From Omnitrophica bacterium RBG_13_46_9 (GTDB lineage Bacteria > Omnitrophota > Gorgyraeia > JABMRN01 > RBG-13-46-9), in contig MHFD01000034.1 in the NCBI GenBank assembly GCA_001804045.1, positions 1 to 13,130 on the forward strand: DNA of 13,130 bases, read 5' to 3'. Below the pieces are notes generated by a model. It searched no databases, was not told the origin of the DNA, and was given only the letters and a program-made list of their open reading frames with translations. A program made the position numbers and the translations under genes. This document shows, one piece after another, positions 1-6,952 of the stretch. Numbering within the stretch: the stretch's first letter is position 1; the number at the start of each line of letters is the position of its first letter.

Positions 1-1
1 C

Positions 2-1171
2 GAACAATATACCAACGGTGGTATAAATATATTTACCGATGATAGAATTTTAGAGATCCTCTATAACAAAGAGGAAAATGGAAATGTTATGACTCAGGTA
101 AAAACGGGCCTTTCACTGAATCCCATTTCCAAAGCTTTTAAGACCGGGGTAAGAGCTGTATTAAAACTTGTTACCGAGTCAGGTCTGGAGTTAATAGCTA
201 CTCCCGACCATAAGATTATGACTACCGAAGGCTGGGTAGAAATGAAGGATTTGGAATCCAATGAACATAAAATACTTATTCAACCAGCGGAAGGGAAATT
301 TAATGAAGACGGAAGACTTCCTTCCGGGGTCTGCGATTATCATAGGGGAGATAACGGTATAACTTATAAGTTTAATTTTCCTCGCAGGTGGAGTAAAGAA
401 TTGGGTCGAGCATTAGGATGGCTTGTTGGAGACGGATGGTTAATAGAGGATGGCAAAAATTGTCGTGTGGGTTTTGCATTTAGTAAAGATGATAAAGAAA
501 TTCTCGATTATCTAAAACCCATCATAAATGATTTTTATGGATTTGATGTTAAAGAAATCCTTAGAGAAAACGGCGTATATCACCTTTCATATCACAGCAA
601 ATATTTTGTAGAATTCTTTAAGAATCTCGGAATAAAAGCCTGGAATGCTGATGAGAAAGAACCACCCGTTTCCATATTTACCGCTCCAAAAGAAGCGGTG
701 ATAGGATTTTTACAGGGTTTATTTACCGCGGACGGAACAATCAGAGATAATCCAAAGTCGAATAGTTCTTGGATTGCCTTAACTTCAAAAAGCAAGAAAT
801 TGCTAAACGGCGTACAATTATTACTGTTAAATTTAGGTATTAAAAGCAGGATTTATGACCGTAGCAGAGAACCTCGGGAAGATGTATTTTCTTATGTTGC
901 CAAGAATGGTGAACTGAAAACTTATGCTTGTGACGGAAAATTATTTGAATTAGGCATATTCAGTGAAAGCCGAGAGAGATTCAAGTTATTGATTGGATTT
1001 CTCAACGAAATGAAAAAGAAGCGCCTGGAAGATATTAAATTTGAAAGGTTTTATAAACAGACATATGCAGAGAAGGTCATATCAGTTGAAACGCTGGGAA
1101 AAGAAGAAGTATACGATCTTACCGAGCCAAATTCGCATTCCATGATTGTTAATGGTATTGTAACCCATCAA
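2..1171 (+). mobile_element. Intein with LAGLIDADG homing endonuclease inside nrdJ, 5' partial
   Basis: About 390 intein residues are visible; the N-terminal splice residue and block A lie left of the window. Block B is GLELIATPDHKIMT, with TPDH at 200-211. The first endonuclease motif is LGRALGWLVGDGWL (acidic Asp codon 431-433). The second is IGFLQGLFTADGTI (Asp codon 731-733). C-terminal blocks F and G read EVYDLTEPNSHSMIVNG then IVTHQ, ending at 1171, directly before the host Cys. Both LAGLIDADG acidic residues and the penultimate His are present, so splicing and homing could be intact. The last intein residue is Gln instead of the usual Asn. The stretch is AT-rich compared with the reductase, in keeping with horizontal arrival. 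An internal ATG at 89 is an artefact of the cut left edge, not a gene start. Confidence 0.92.
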
Positions 1172-2653
1172 TGCGGCGAACAGCCGCTTTTGCCTTATGA
1201 GAGCTGCAATCTAGGTTCGATTAATCTCTCCTTGATGGTTGATGAGAATAACAAAGAGATTGATTGGGATAAGCTTGCCGGAACGGTAAGAGTCGCGATC
1301 CATTTCCTGGATAATGTTATCGATATGAACTGCTATCCTTTAGAGCGCATAAAAGAGATGACAAAAGCTAACCGCAAAGTCGGCCTGGGAGTGATGGGAT
1401 TCGCGGATATGCTGATAAAGCTTGGCATAAAGTATGATTCCGAGGAGGCGGTGGCGATAGCTGAAAAAATAATGAAGTTTATTCAGGAAAAAGCGATCGA
1501 GGCGTCTCGCCGGCTCGCGGAGAAGAGAAGGGCTTTTACCAACTTCGGCAAGAGCATATACGCTAAAGAAAGGCCCTTGAGGAACGCCACTTTGACCACT
1601 ATAGCCCCGACCGGTTCCATCAGTATTATCGCCGGCTGCTCAAGCGGTATAGAACCGCTTTTCGCGCTTTCGTACGTAAGGAAGATTTTGGATAATGAAA
1701 GATTGGTCGAGGTCTACCCGTATTTCGAAAAACTGGCGAAGGAGCAGGGCTTCTATTCTCCCGAATTGATGAAACGCATCGCCGAAGCCGGCTCTATAAA
1801 AAATATGGAAGAGATCCCCCGCCATATCCGGGAGCTTTTTGTCACCTCGTTTGACATAAGTCCGTCCTGGCACATAAGGATGCAGGCCGCGTTTCAGAGG
1901 CACACGCACAACGCCGTATCGAAGACCGTAAATTTTCCGCACGAGAGCACCGAGGAAGACATAAAAGAAGTGTATATGCTTGCGTTCAAAACAGGCTGCA
2001 AAGGCGTCACCGTCTACAGGGATAGGTCAAGAGAGGAGCAGGTCCTGAATATCGATAATAAGGCGGAGAGCAAAGAGACTTCCTCAAAAATTATTCCAAG
2101 GCCGAGGCCGAATGTCACCCATGGCACTACTACAAAAATCGCTACCGGCTGCGGCAATCTGTATGTCACTATTAACGAAGACGAGGAGGACCTGCCTTTC
2201 GAAGTCTTTATGCAGATGGGGAAGGCCGGAGGATGCGCTATGAGCCAGCTTGAAGCGATCGGGAGACTCCTGTCTCTGGCGCTTAGAAGCGGCATAGACA
2301 TTGACTCTATTATCGAACAGTTAAGGGGGATACGATGCCCTTCGCCAAGCTGGGAAAAAGGCGGTAGGATATTTTCTTGCAGCGACGCCATCGCCCGCGT
2401 CATAGAAAGACGTCTTGTAATAATGAAAAAAGACCAGAGACCGGAAAAGGATATCTCGGCCACAAATGCCTCCGATCTTGGGGGCGAGCGCGCCGAAGAC
2501 ACAAATACAAATACGCAAAACAGCAATACTACTCTGACGGCTAAACATAAGATAGGAAATATTGTAGGTGTATGCCCTGACTGCGGCGGCGCCCTATGGC
2601 ATGTCGAAGGCTGCATGGTCTGCAAGGCGTGCGGGTATTCTAAGTGCGGTTAA
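2..2653 (+). CDS. nrdJ: Class II (adenosylcobalamin-dependent) ribonucleotide reductase, 5' partial, intein-containing
   Basis: The frame is open from the left edge and ends with TAA at 2651-2653. The enzyme reduces ribonucleotides to deoxyribonucleotides using a cobalamin-generated thiyl radical. The host protein resumes at Cys codon 1172 with CGEQPLLPYESCNLGSINL. By homology the first Cys is the radical cysteine and the second one of the reducing pair. APTGSIS with the following GCSSGIEPLF (about 1609-1662) is the typical phosphate-binding and barrel motif. A TSCPD domain follows (about 2113-2310, TGCGNLYVTIN and GKAGGCAMSQLEAIGR). The tail is a zinc-ribbon-like Cys cluster, CPDCG ... CMVCKACGYSKCG (2574-2650). 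TSCPD and Cys-rich tail point to NrdJ rather than class I. The N-terminal half lies upstream of the window. The host part is visibly more GC-rich than the intein. No cobalamin riboswitch is in view. Confidence 0.93.
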   Translation, partial: EQYTNGGINIFTDDRILEILYNKEENGNVMTQVKTGLSLNPISKAFKTGVRAVLKLVTESGLELIATPDHKIMTTEGWVEMKDLESNEHKILIQPAEGKFNEDGRLPSGVCDYHRGDNGITYKFNFPRRWSKELGRALGWLVGDGWLIEDGKNCRVGFAFSKDDKEILDYLKPIINDFYGFDVKEILRENGVYHLSYHSKYFVEFFKNLGIKAWNADEKEPPVSIFTAPKEAVIGFLQGLFTADGTIRDNPKSNSSWIALTSKSKKLLNGVQLLLLNLGIKSRIYDRSREPREDVFSYVAKNGELKTYACDGKLFELGIFSESRERFKLLIGFLNEMKKKRLEDIKFERFYKQTYAEKVISVETLGKEEVYDLTEPNSHSMIVNGIVTHQCGEQPLLPYESCNLGSINLSLMVDENNKEIDWDKLAGTVRVAIHFLDNVIDMNCYPLERIKEMTKANRKVGLGVMGFADMLIKLGIKYDSEEAVAIAEKIMKFIQEKAIEASRRLAEKRRAFTNFGKSIYAKERPLRNATLTTIAPTGSISIIAGCSSGIEPLFALSYVRKILDNERLVEVYPYFEKLAKEQGFYSPELMKRIAEAGSIKNMEEIPRHIRELFVTSFDISPSWHIRMQAAFQRHTHNAVSKTVNFPHESTEEDIKEVYMLAFKTGCKGVTVYRDRSREEQVLNIDNKAESKETSSKIIPRPRPNVTHGTTTKIATGCGNLYVTINEDEEDLPFEVFMQMGKAGGCAMSQLEAIGRLLSLALRSGIDIDSIIEQLRGIRCPSPSWEKGGRIFSCSDAIARVIERRLVIMKKDQRPEKDISATNASDLGGERAEDTNTNTQNSNTTLTAKHKIGNIVGVCPDCGGALWHVEGCMVCKACGYSKCG

Positions 2654-2758
2654 TGCGGGTTTTCGCTGGTTTTCCGCACGAAGGGGATATGCCTGCGACA
2701 GAGAGACGGATTCACGCCGGCATTATTTTATCTGCACACTGAATAAAAAAGAGGAGAA

Positions 2759-4039
2759 ATGAAAAAATTATTGTATGTCGTACTGGACGGACTGGGTGAC
2801 AGGCCGATAAAAGCCCTGGGAGACAAGACGCCTCTCGAGGCGGCAAAAACGCCGAATATGGATATGCTGGCCGGAAACGCCAAGCTTGGTTATGTTTATA
2901 CTGTAGGCAAAGATATCGCGCCTGAATCCGATGTCGCTGTCATAAGCATACTGGGATACGAAGCCGGGAAGTACTACACGGGAAGAGGCCCGCTGGAAAG
3001 CTATGCCGAAGGACTTGAGGTAAGAGACGGAGACCTTGCCTACCGAGTCAATTTTGCCACAAAAGAGACATCGTCCCGCAAGATCATTGACAGAAGAGTC
3101 GGCAGGAATCTTACCTCGGAAGAGGCGACGCTCCTGGCCAAAGATGTCAATAGCGGAGTGAAGCTGAAGGGCGCCAGCTTTATATTTAAAAACACCATTG
3201 GTCACCGCGGCGTTCTGATTATCAGAAAAGATAAAGGCAGACTATCGTCAGAAGTGACAAACACAGATCCCGCCTATGAAAAGGAAGGCGTATACGGGGT
3301 GGCGAAAGCGACCTTTGAGGATACCGTCCAGATAGCCGCGCCGACAGAAGGATTCAAGGATTCGGCCGAGGCAAAGGAAGCGGCGCGGCTTACGAATGAG
3401 TTTGTCGAGAATTCAAGCAGCATACTTGAAAAATCACAGGTGAACCAAAAGCGCAAGGGTGAGGGTAAGCTGATCGCCAATCTGATACTTACAAGAGACG
3501 GCGGGGACAGGCTTCCGAAATTTCCCAAGATCGGCGAACGTTTTGGCCTCAAAATGGGCTGTTTCGTGGAGATGCCGGTTGAGAAAGGCATAGCGCTTCT
3601 TACCGGAATGGACATAGTGAAACTGCCCCTTCCCACAAAGGACCTCGCCAAAGATTATACGCTTCGCGCGGGAAAAGTAATAGAGGCTATGAAGACCTAC
3701 GATGCGCTGTATATACACATAAAAGGCCCCGATGAACCCGCCCACGACGGCAACTACGCCAAGAAAAAAGATTCAATAGAGCTTATCGATAAGTATTTTT
3801 TCGGGGACCTGCTTCCTAAGCTTAATCTGGATGATGTGGTCATAACTGTCACAGCGGATCATTCCACGCCGTGTGAGATGAAGGCCCATTCAGCCGACCC
3901 CGTTCCCCTTATGATAAGCGGGAAGGGTTTTGCCGCGGATGGGTTAGGCGCTTTTTCCGAGAAGGAAGCCAGGCGGGGAAGCTTGGGCGGCCTGCAGGGC
4001 CACGAGCTAATGAAGCTCTTTATTAGTTATCTTAAGTAG
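2759..4039 (+). CDS. apgM: Cofactor-independent phosphoglycerate mutase, archaeal type (aPGAM)
   Basis: This enzyme interconverts 3-phosphoglycerate and 2-phosphoglycerate in glycolysis and gluconeogenesis, in the cytoplasm, with divalent metals and a phosphoserine intermediate. The 426-residue product starts MKKLLYVVLDGLGDRP, the metal-binding N-terminus of the alkaline-phosphatase superfamily (Asp10). Ser57 in APESDVAVISILGY is the probable phosphorylated serine. Further metal ligands are seen in PDEPAHDGN (325-333, His329) and TADHSTP (365-371, Asp367, His368). It is slightly longer than the ~400-410 residues usual for the family. The start is supported by GAGGAG at 2751-2756, very close to the ATG. 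It follows nrdJ by 105 bp without obvious sign of co-transcription. Archaeal-type enzymes also occur in many bacteria, so this does not make the host an archaeon. Confidence 0.93.
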   Translation: MKKLLYVVLDGLGDRPIKALGDKTPLEAAKTPNMDMLAGNAKLGYVYTVGKDIAPESDVAVISILGYEAGKYYTGRGPLESYAEGLEVRDGDLAYRVNFATKETSSRKIIDRRVGRNLTSEEATLLAKDVNSGVKLKGASFIFKNTIGHRGVLIIRKDKGRLSSEVTNTDPAYEKEGVYGVAKATFEDTVQIAAPTEGFKDSAEAKEAARLTNEFVENSSSILEKSQVNQKRKGEGKLIANLILTRDGGDRLPKFPKIGERFGLKMGCFVEMPVEKGIALLTGMDIVKLPLPTKDLAKDYTLRAGKVIEAMKTYDALYIHIKGPDEPAHDGNYAKKKDSIELIDKYFFGDLLPKLNLDDVVITVTADHSTPCEMKAHSADPVPLMISGKGFAADGLGAFSEKEARRGSLGGLQGHELMKLFISYLK

Positions 4040-4053
4040 CGTAATTGGCTTTT

Positions 4054-4107
4054 CCCGCCTTTGGCGGGACCCCGTAGAAGTTCTTCGTAGAACGTCTACA
4101 TTCGGGG
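4054..4107. repeat. Two-hairpin intergenic repeat, copy 1 (after apgM)
   Basis: A tight hairpin CCCGCC-TTT-GGCGGG (4054-4068) is followed by a longer one. In the second, CCCCG (4070-4074) pairs with CGGGG (4103-4107) and encloses TAGA/TCTA and GTTCT/AGAAC with a TCGT loop. There is no T-tract, so a classic terminator is not supported, although it sits 15 bp past the apgM stop. It shares layout with copies at 5498-5539 and 6514-6579. Confidence 0.7.
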
Positions 4108-4108
4108 C

Positions 4109-4160
4109 AGCTATCAGTCATCAGCGGCTGACGGCCGGAAGCCGGTAGCTGACGGCTTAA
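4109..4160. repeat. CTGATGACTGATAGC / GCTGACGG-type intergenic repeat
   Basis: AGCTATCAGTCATCAG (4109-4124) is the exact reverse complement of 7234-7249, about 3.1 kb away. The rest (GCTGACGG twice around a CCGG-rich core) is an imperfect palindrome that runs up to the ychF start codon. This looks like an intergenic repeat present in both orientations. Confidence 0.6.
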
Positions 4161-4162
4161 AG

Positions 4163-5179
4163 ATGAAGATAGCGATCGTAGGTTTATCCGGATGCGGGAA
4201 GTCGACCTGTTTCAGGGCGATCACCCAGAAGACAAAGCGCGAGTCAGAGGGACTTGATCCCACAAAACCCCATCTTGGGGTCGTCAAAGTCCCGGACTGG
4301 AGACTCGAGATGCTGAAATCGCTTTTCAATCCTAAAAAGATCACCCCGGCCGAGATCACGTTTGAGGACCTTCCCGGATTTCATATTCCCCATATCAAAG
4401 AGATCGAAGCGCTCATGGAGGTGCTGGGAGTCTTCGCGGGAAGAGATCCCGTGAAGGACATGGATGATATAGGCGTCGAGTTTATCCTTGCCGACACCGA
4501 GGTCGTGAAGCACAGGCTCTCGAGCCTGGATAAAGAGATGAAGCAGGACCGTTCCCCGGAGAAGACCCGGGAACACGAGACGCTCCTGAAATGCAGGGAA
4601 TGCCTCGAAAGGAACATGCCGATCCGCTCGATCACGCTTACGCATGACGAGGAAAAGTCCATCCGCGGTTTCCAGTTTTTGACCGGGAAACCAATTGTCA
4701 TCGTCGGGAATATCGGGGAAGATCAGACCGGCAGCGGCGTCACCGGGGCGATAGAGGCCGAATGCGCCAGGCGCGGGTTTAAGAGCGTCGAGTTCTGCGC
4801 GGAGCTCGAGGCCGAGATCGCCGACATCGATGAGCCGGAAAGAGGGCCTTTCCTGAAAGAACTTGGCATAGAGCAGTTAGCCAGAGACAGGGTGATCGAT
4901 ATCGCGTACCAGGCGCTTGGATATATAACGTTTTTCACGACAAAAGGGGACGAGACGAAAGCCTGGCCGGTAAAAAACGGCGTCACGGCCCTGGAAGCGG
5001 CGGGGAAGATCCATTCCGACATCCAGCGGGGGTTCATACGGGCCGAGATAGTCAACTTTACCGACCTGGAAGCCTGCGGTTCCGTCCAGGAAGCGAGGAA
5101 AAAGGCGCTTGTCCGGCTCGAAGGGAAAGAGTACGTCGTGCGGGACGGAGATATCGTTGATTTTAGGTTTAACGTCTGA
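4163..5179 (+). CDS. ychF: YchF/Obg-family P-loop NTPase with C-terminal TGS domain
   Basis: The 338-residue product is a TRAFAC-class P-loop NTPase. Walker A is GLSGCGKST (7-15), the G3 region is DLPGF (69-73), and the G4 position reads NIGE (183-186). NxxE instead of NKxD is the mark of YchF proteins, which prefer ATP over GTP. An internal coiled-coil-like insert (about 95-165) and a C-terminal TGS domain (about 266-338, AWPVKNGVTALEAAG to VVRDGDIVDFRF) complete the family layout. Known family roles are ribosome association and stress-dependent translation control. It is somewhat shorter than the ~363 residues of E. coli YchF. The ATG follows an intergenic repeat directly and has no convincing Shine-Dalgarno sequence, so expression is hard to judge. 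No downstream partner gene is seen. Confidence 0.88.
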   Translation: MKIAIVGLSGCGKSTCFRAITQKTKRESEGLDPTKPHLGVVKVPDWRLEMLKSLFNPKKITPAEITFEDLPGFHIPHIKEIEALMEVLGVFAGRDPVKDMDDIGVEFILADTEVVKHRLSSLDKEMKQDRSPEKTREHETLLKCRECLERNMPIRSITLTHDEEKSIRGFQFLTGKPIVIVGNIGEDQTGSGVTGAIEAECARRGFKSVEFCAELEAEIADIDEPERGPFLKELGIEQLARDRVIDIAYQALGYITFFTTKGDETKAWPVKNGVTALEAAGKIHSDIQRGFIRAEIVNFTDLEACGSVQEARKKALVRLEGKEYVVRDGDIVDFRFNV

Positions 5180-5188
5180 GGGCGATTC

Positions 5189-5290
5189 GGAATAGCACGT
5201 TCCGTGGGACGTGGGACGTAGGACGATTCGTTATAGCACGTTAGGTTATAGGTAATAAGTAGTAGGGACATTCGTTACGTAGGACGACAG
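5189..5290. repeat. GGACGTR-heptamer intergenic repeat, copy A
   Basis: The block begins with GGGACGTGGGACGTAGGACG-like heptamers. The 47 nt at 5221-5267 match 7043-7089 with about five differences, covering GGACGATTCG, GCACGTTAGGT and the TAGGTAATA run. No coding potential is apparent; it lies just past the ychF stop. Confidence 0.65.
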
Positions 5291-5320
5291 ACGAAAGGCC
5301 GACGGATGATTTGGGTTCGT

Positions 5321-5421
5321 GTCATTGCGAGCGACCTTGTTTCAGGTAAGCGGAGCGAAGTAATCTCATTCGTCTGAGATTGCCGCGGCGCACTTCGAAA
5401 ACACCTGCGCCCCGCAATGAC
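5321..5421. repeat. Palindromic GTCATTGCG...CGCAATGAC intergenic element
   Basis: The ends GTCATTGCG (5321-5329) and CGCAATGAC (5413-5421) are exact inverted repeats. An inner pair AATCTCA (5362-5368) and TGAGATT (5375-5381) forms the tip. This consensus (TCATTGCGAGCG, GCGGAGCGAAG, AATCTC) is a dispersed palindromic repeat I recognise from many bacterial genomes. It has no coding function and is probably a small non-autonomous element. Confidence 0.7.
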
Positions 5422-5453
5422 GGAGAATCGAAAGTCATTGAAACGGAATGCGG

Positions 5454-5604
5454 TTGAAATACAATGGAAATACATTGAAACTCGTTTACGAATTTTCCGC
5501 CACATGGCGAGACCCCGCAGCGCGATAGCATCGGCGGGGCGAATTTCGAATTTCACGATATATAAGTAACTTTAAGAAACCTTCGATTATTGAAATACAA
5601 TGGA
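5454..5604. repeat. Direct repeat TTGAAATACAATGGA, two copies
   Basis: The 15-mer occurs exactly at 5454-5468 and 5590-5604, each followed by a similar TAC...ATTGAAA tail. The second copy contains the start codon of the lipoprotein gene (5600). A shorter match, TTGAAATAC, lies at 7276-7284 before the giant gene. Confidence 0.6.
5498..5539. repeat. Two-hairpin intergenic repeat, copy 2
   Basis: A short hairpin CGCC-ACAT-GGCG (5498-5509) is followed by CCCCGC (5513-5518) pairing with GCGGGG (5534-5539) around an inner CGAT-AGC-ATCG stem. The layout equals copies 1 and 3, but the inner stem sequence is different and still paired. Confidence 0.65.
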
Positions 5605-6166
5605 CATACGATTGAAATACAGTTTTTTGATTATTACCTTGATCGCGTTTTTAGCCGGTTGCGGCCGTGTCAGCGAAAATACCGTGAATGAGATCATTAA
5701 GGCAGACCCGTCTTTCGAAAAATATCTCGGCACAAAAAGACGCATAAATGATAAGATACTATCGCTAAAAGATGATTTTAATAAAGAAAAAGATAGTATA
5801 AAACAAAGGATATACGCGCTAAAGGAGGACCTCAAGACCAAGAAAAGCAATCTTAATACGCAAGCATCATTGTTAAGGCAGGAGATGACGCCTCAGATAA
5901 ATGCCTTAAGGACGCAGCTGGAAGAAAAGATGTCCGAATATAAATTAAAGACAGCAGGCCTTAAAGATTCCCTGTCTAAATTAAAAAATATCCAAAAGCT
6001 TTTATCCAAGAAGAGCGACTTGTCTCTCTCTGGAGACGAGGTGTCTCTCTGGAATAAAAGAGTCAGCAATTTGGAAAAAGATATAAATTCCTTCCGTGAA
6101 GAGCTCGACAAACTTCAAGCCAGGATCCGCCTGATCAAAACCGAAATAAAAATCCTTAACCAGTAA
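5600..6166 (+). CDS. Small coiled-coil lipoprotein, hypothetical
   Basis: The 188-residue product starts with a short basic region and a hydrophobic stretch ending in a lipobox, LIAFLAGC, so Cys21 is the likely lipidated residue after signal peptidase II cleavage. From about residue 45 to the end it is rich in Lys, Glu, Leu and Asp with heptad-like spacing, as expected for a long coiled coil of two or three helices. No catalytic motif is visible. A periplasmic, membrane-anchored structural or tethering role is inferred only from this architecture. There is no good Shine-Dalgarno sequence; the ATG lies inside a direct repeat. A TATATAAG box at 5559-5566 may be a promoter -10 region shared in form with the giant gene. 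I do not recognise a named family. Confidence 0.75.
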   Translation: MDIRLKYSFLIITLIAFLAGCGRVSENTVNEIIKADPSFEKYLGTKRRINDKILSLKDDFNKEKDSIKQRIYALKEDLKTKKSNLNTQASLLRQEMTPQINALRTQLEEKMSEYKLKTAGLKDSLSKLKNIQKLLSKKSDLSLSGDEVSLWNKRVSNLEKDINSFREELDKLQARIRLIKTEIKILNQ

Positions 6167-6201
6167 AGAGAAAAGCAAGTCAGTATTTTACCCATGAACC
6201 A

Positions 6202-6315
6202 GAAAGCCACGCCTGTAAGGGCGCGGATGAATGGCTTTCGGTTCAGGGTTCCGCTCCACCGATAGAGCGGAACCCTGTAAAAAGAGAAGCCACCGCTGTA
6301 AGGCGGTGGAGCTTC
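6202..6315. repeat. Cluster of three hairpins resembling an IS200/IS605 (tnpB-type) element end
   Basis: Hairpin 1 (6202-6239) pairs GAAAGCCA with TGGCTTTC and encloses CGCC/GGCG. Hairpin 2 (6244-6277) has a perfect 13-bp stem CAGGGTTCCGCTC / GAGCGGAACCCTG. Hairpin 3 (6286-6315) pairs GAAGC and CACCGC with GCGGTG and GCTTC around TGTAAG. The GCC-stem-GTAAGG-stem pattern followed by TTCACC resembles right ends and guide-RNA scaffolds of IS200/IS605 elements as I remember them. No tnpA or tnpB frame is present, so this would be an orphan end or a non-autonomous derivative. There is no T-tract for a terminator. Confidence 0.4.
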
Positions 6316-6373
6316 ACCTTATAGCCAGTACTGATAGTTAAAGATAAAAAAGTTAGGTAAGGTTTTACGTTCC

Positions 6374-6418
6374 TGTGACACATAGGAGGGTATTTTATGC
6401 TATATTTTATAATATAAT
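6374..6418 (+). promoter_or_regulatory. AT-rich promoter candidate before the structured leader
   Basis: GTGACA (6375-6380) resembles a -35 box. Downstream, TGC-TATATT (6398-6406, extended -10 form) and two overlapping TATAAT hexamers (6408-6413, 6413-6418) are -10 candidates. Spacing to the -35 box is not ideal for any of them, so the exact box is uncertain. The position just before a structured leader with a terminator supports a transcription start near 6410-6430. Confidence 0.4.
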
Positions 6419-6460
6419 ATTCTAGATAAAACCCCGAAACCGCGCTACAACGTTCGGATT

Positions 6461-6640
6461 CAGGGTCATATGCCTGAAAAGGTATGTGGGCAAACCCATG
6501 GCGACATGGGGGCGTCCCGCCGGTGCTTAAGTATTGGCGGGACTCCGAGGAAGTTCCAAAAAAGGATCTTCATTCGGGGCAAAGCTGACGGTCTGGAAAT
6601 TTTTTATCTATCATTTTGTATATAGACAGCCAAGCTGCCT
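6461..6640 (+). promoter_or_regulatory. Candidate cyclic-di-GMP-I (GEMM)-like riboswitch, interrupted by a repeat
   Basis: GGCAAACCCATGGCGACATGGG (in two parts: GGCAAA 6489-6494; hairpin CCCATG-GCGA-CATGGG 6495-6510) matches the GGCAAACC stem with GNRA loop of c-di-GMP-I aptamers. The expected continuation GACGCAAAGC is split: GGCG at 6511-6514, then a two-hairpin repeat, then CAAAGCTGACGGTCT at 6580-6594. AGCCAAGCTGCC (6628-6639) resembles the aptamer's 3' strand and is also the 5' arm of the terminator, as in a transcriptional switch. A further hairpin, CATATGCC/GGTATGTG (6467-6488), precedes the core. The long-range closing helix is weak, so it may be decayed or another RNA family. Confidence 0.4.
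6514..6579. repeat. Two-hairpin intergenic repeat, copy 3 (inside the leader)
   Basis: GTCCCGCC (6514-6521) pairs perfectly with GGCGGGAC (6536-6543). The second hairpin pairs CTCCG (6543-6547) with CGGGG (6575-6579) and encloses GAAGTTCC/GGATCTTC around six A. It ends in ATTCGGGGC like copy 1. It sits exactly where the c-di-GMP-like core is interrupted. Confidence 0.7.
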
Positions 6641-6664
6641 GGAATATGGCGGCTTGGCTTTTTT
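6628..6664 (+). terminator. Strong intrinsic terminator
   Basis: AGCCAAGCTGCC (6628-6639) pairs with GGCGGCTTGGCT (6648-6659), 12 bp with one T-G wobble, around an 8-nt loop, followed by TTTTTT (6659-6664). It would stop + strand transcripts starting near 6420, so it caps the structured leader. Confidence 0.85.
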
Positions 6665-6928
6665 AATGAAGCCATAACTTACAACGACCCGGTGGTTGGT
6701 GTAAGTTATAAGGCTGAATTAATCCCGAGCGGAGCGAGGGATCTTCAATGAAGCCATAACTTACAACGACCCGGTGGTTGGTGTAAGTTATAAGGCTGAA
6801 TTAATCCCGAGCGGAGCGAGGGATCTTCAATGAAACCATAACTTACAACGACCCGGTGGTTGGTGTAAGTTATAAGGCTGAATTAATCCCGAGCGGAGCG
6901 AGGGATCTTCAATGAAGCCATGACTTAC
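6665..6928. repeat. 82-bp tandem repeat, three units plus an 18-bp fourth start
   Basis: Units lie at 6665-6746, 6747-6828 and 6829-6910, with a truncated fourth at 6911-6928. The full units are nearly identical; unit 3 has AAACC where the others have AAGCC. Each contains a perfect 10-bp inverted repeat ATAACTTACA / TGTAAGTTAT with a 16-nt loop, which extends imperfectly through AGCC / GGCT. Each also contains ATCCC...GGGAT around GAGCGGAGCGA. The first unit begins right after the terminator T-tract. There is no reading frame of note. Confidence 0.92.
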
Positions 6929-6952
6929 TAGCTCATAGCTCTTGGCTCTTAG

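Noticed and set aside
2014..2625. 203-codon minus-strand frame opposite nrdJ
   Set aside because: It lies opposite the well-supported TSCPD and zinc-ribbon coding region, has no recognisable motif and is a shadow of the + strand gene.
4054..4107. Rho-independent terminator after apgM
   Set aside because: Stable hairpins but no T-tract on either strand, and the same structure occurs at two other sites, so it was called a repeat.
4723..5271. 182-codon minus-strand frame opposite ychF
   Set aside because: Serine- and proline-rich antisense shadow of the ychF TGS domain, extended into an intergenic repeat; no family motif.
6200..6320. tRNA or other standard structured RNA gene
   Set aside because: No T-loop or anticodon-arm pattern fits; the hairpins are separate and lack a closing acceptor stem.
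6665..6928. CRISPR array
   Set aside because: Units are 82 bp, contiguous and identical throughout, with no variable spacers.
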